The position numbers and the translations under genes were made by a program. The notes below the pieces were generated by a model, which saw nothing but the letters and a program-made list of their open reading frames with translations, was not told the origin of the DNA and did not search any database. A DNA stretch of 11,210 nucleotides from Gemmatimonadota bacterium (GTDB lineage Bacteria > Gemmatimonadota > Gemmatimonadetes > Gemmatimonadales > GWC2-71-9). The DNA is taken from positions 1-11,210 of the forward strand of contig QHTW01000126.1 in the NCBI GenBank assembly GCA_003220955.1. Reading direction: 5' to 3'. Within the stretch, counting starts at the first letter, position 1. Each line of letters begins with the position of its first letter. Shown here piece after piece: positions 11,201 to 11,210 of this stretch.

Positions 11201-11210
11201 ATGTCCAAGG
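11201..11210 (+). CDS. Start of a gene leaving the right edge (first codons only)
   Basis: ATG TCC AAG (Met-Ser-Lys) begins at 11201, directly behind a well-placed extended -10 box. Only three complete codons are visible, so the product cannot be named. It is called on the promoter geometry, which is the same as at 186 (minus) and 3451 (plus). Confidence 0.4.

Noticed and set aside
1..11210. CRISPR arrays, tRNA or rRNA genes, insertion sequences, attachment sites
   Set aside because: No regularly spaced repeats, cloverleaf sequences, transposase motifs or flanking target duplications were found on either strand.

Overview
The window is GC-rich, densely coded bacterial DNA. It has Shine-Dalgarno (SD) sites at some genes and apparently leaderless starts at others. 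Secreted Ig-like/LVIVD-repeat and TPR proteins, small lipoprotein-like peptides and a lemA-htpX pair fit an environmental Gemmatimonadota- or Acidobacteriota-type bacterium. That placement is inference from gene content; no rRNA or other marker is present.

Left part (1-2832): the start of an exported protein leaves the left edge on the minus strand. Before it lies a cold-shock protein gene (minus) with a clear intrinsic terminator and a roughly 150-nt structured 5' leader that contains a terminator-like hairpin. A 658-residue exported protein (three Ig-like domains plus an LVIVD beta-propeller) runs on the plus strand. It ends against a long inverted repeat made of four TAGCGTC elements.

Middle (2833-4717): an exported protein of unknown function (minus) and a cytoplasmic protein of unknown function (plus) diverge from overlapping -10 boxes. 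A region of about 645 bp without a convincing protein gene follows. It holds a cluster of TCCACA motifs, a sigma70-like promoter and about 430 nt that fold into many strong helices before a strong hairpin terminator. In four helices the G-U wobbles pair only if the plus strand is transcribed. This is the best candidate here for an undescribed large structured RNA.

Right-centre (4718-9493, minus): six genes overlap or nearly touch, which suggests one operon. In order of transcription they are an AraC-type regulator with a degenerate receiver, a stand-alone receiver protein, a MerR-like regulator, lemA, an HtpX-like M48 membrane protease and a PlsB-like acyltransferase. The likely theme is regulated control of membrane-protein quality and phospholipid synthesis. 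The plsB-like gene seems to begin at AUU behind a strong SD. Two 18-bp direct repeats at 21-bp spacing lie upstream of the first gene.

Right end (9494-11210): a 43-residue lipoprotein-like peptide gene (plus) ends 3 bp from the end of a 421-residue TPR protein gene (minus). At the right edge another gene begins with an extended -10 box placed for leaderless transcription. Three starts in the window (186 minus, 3451 plus, 11201 plus) share this geometry.
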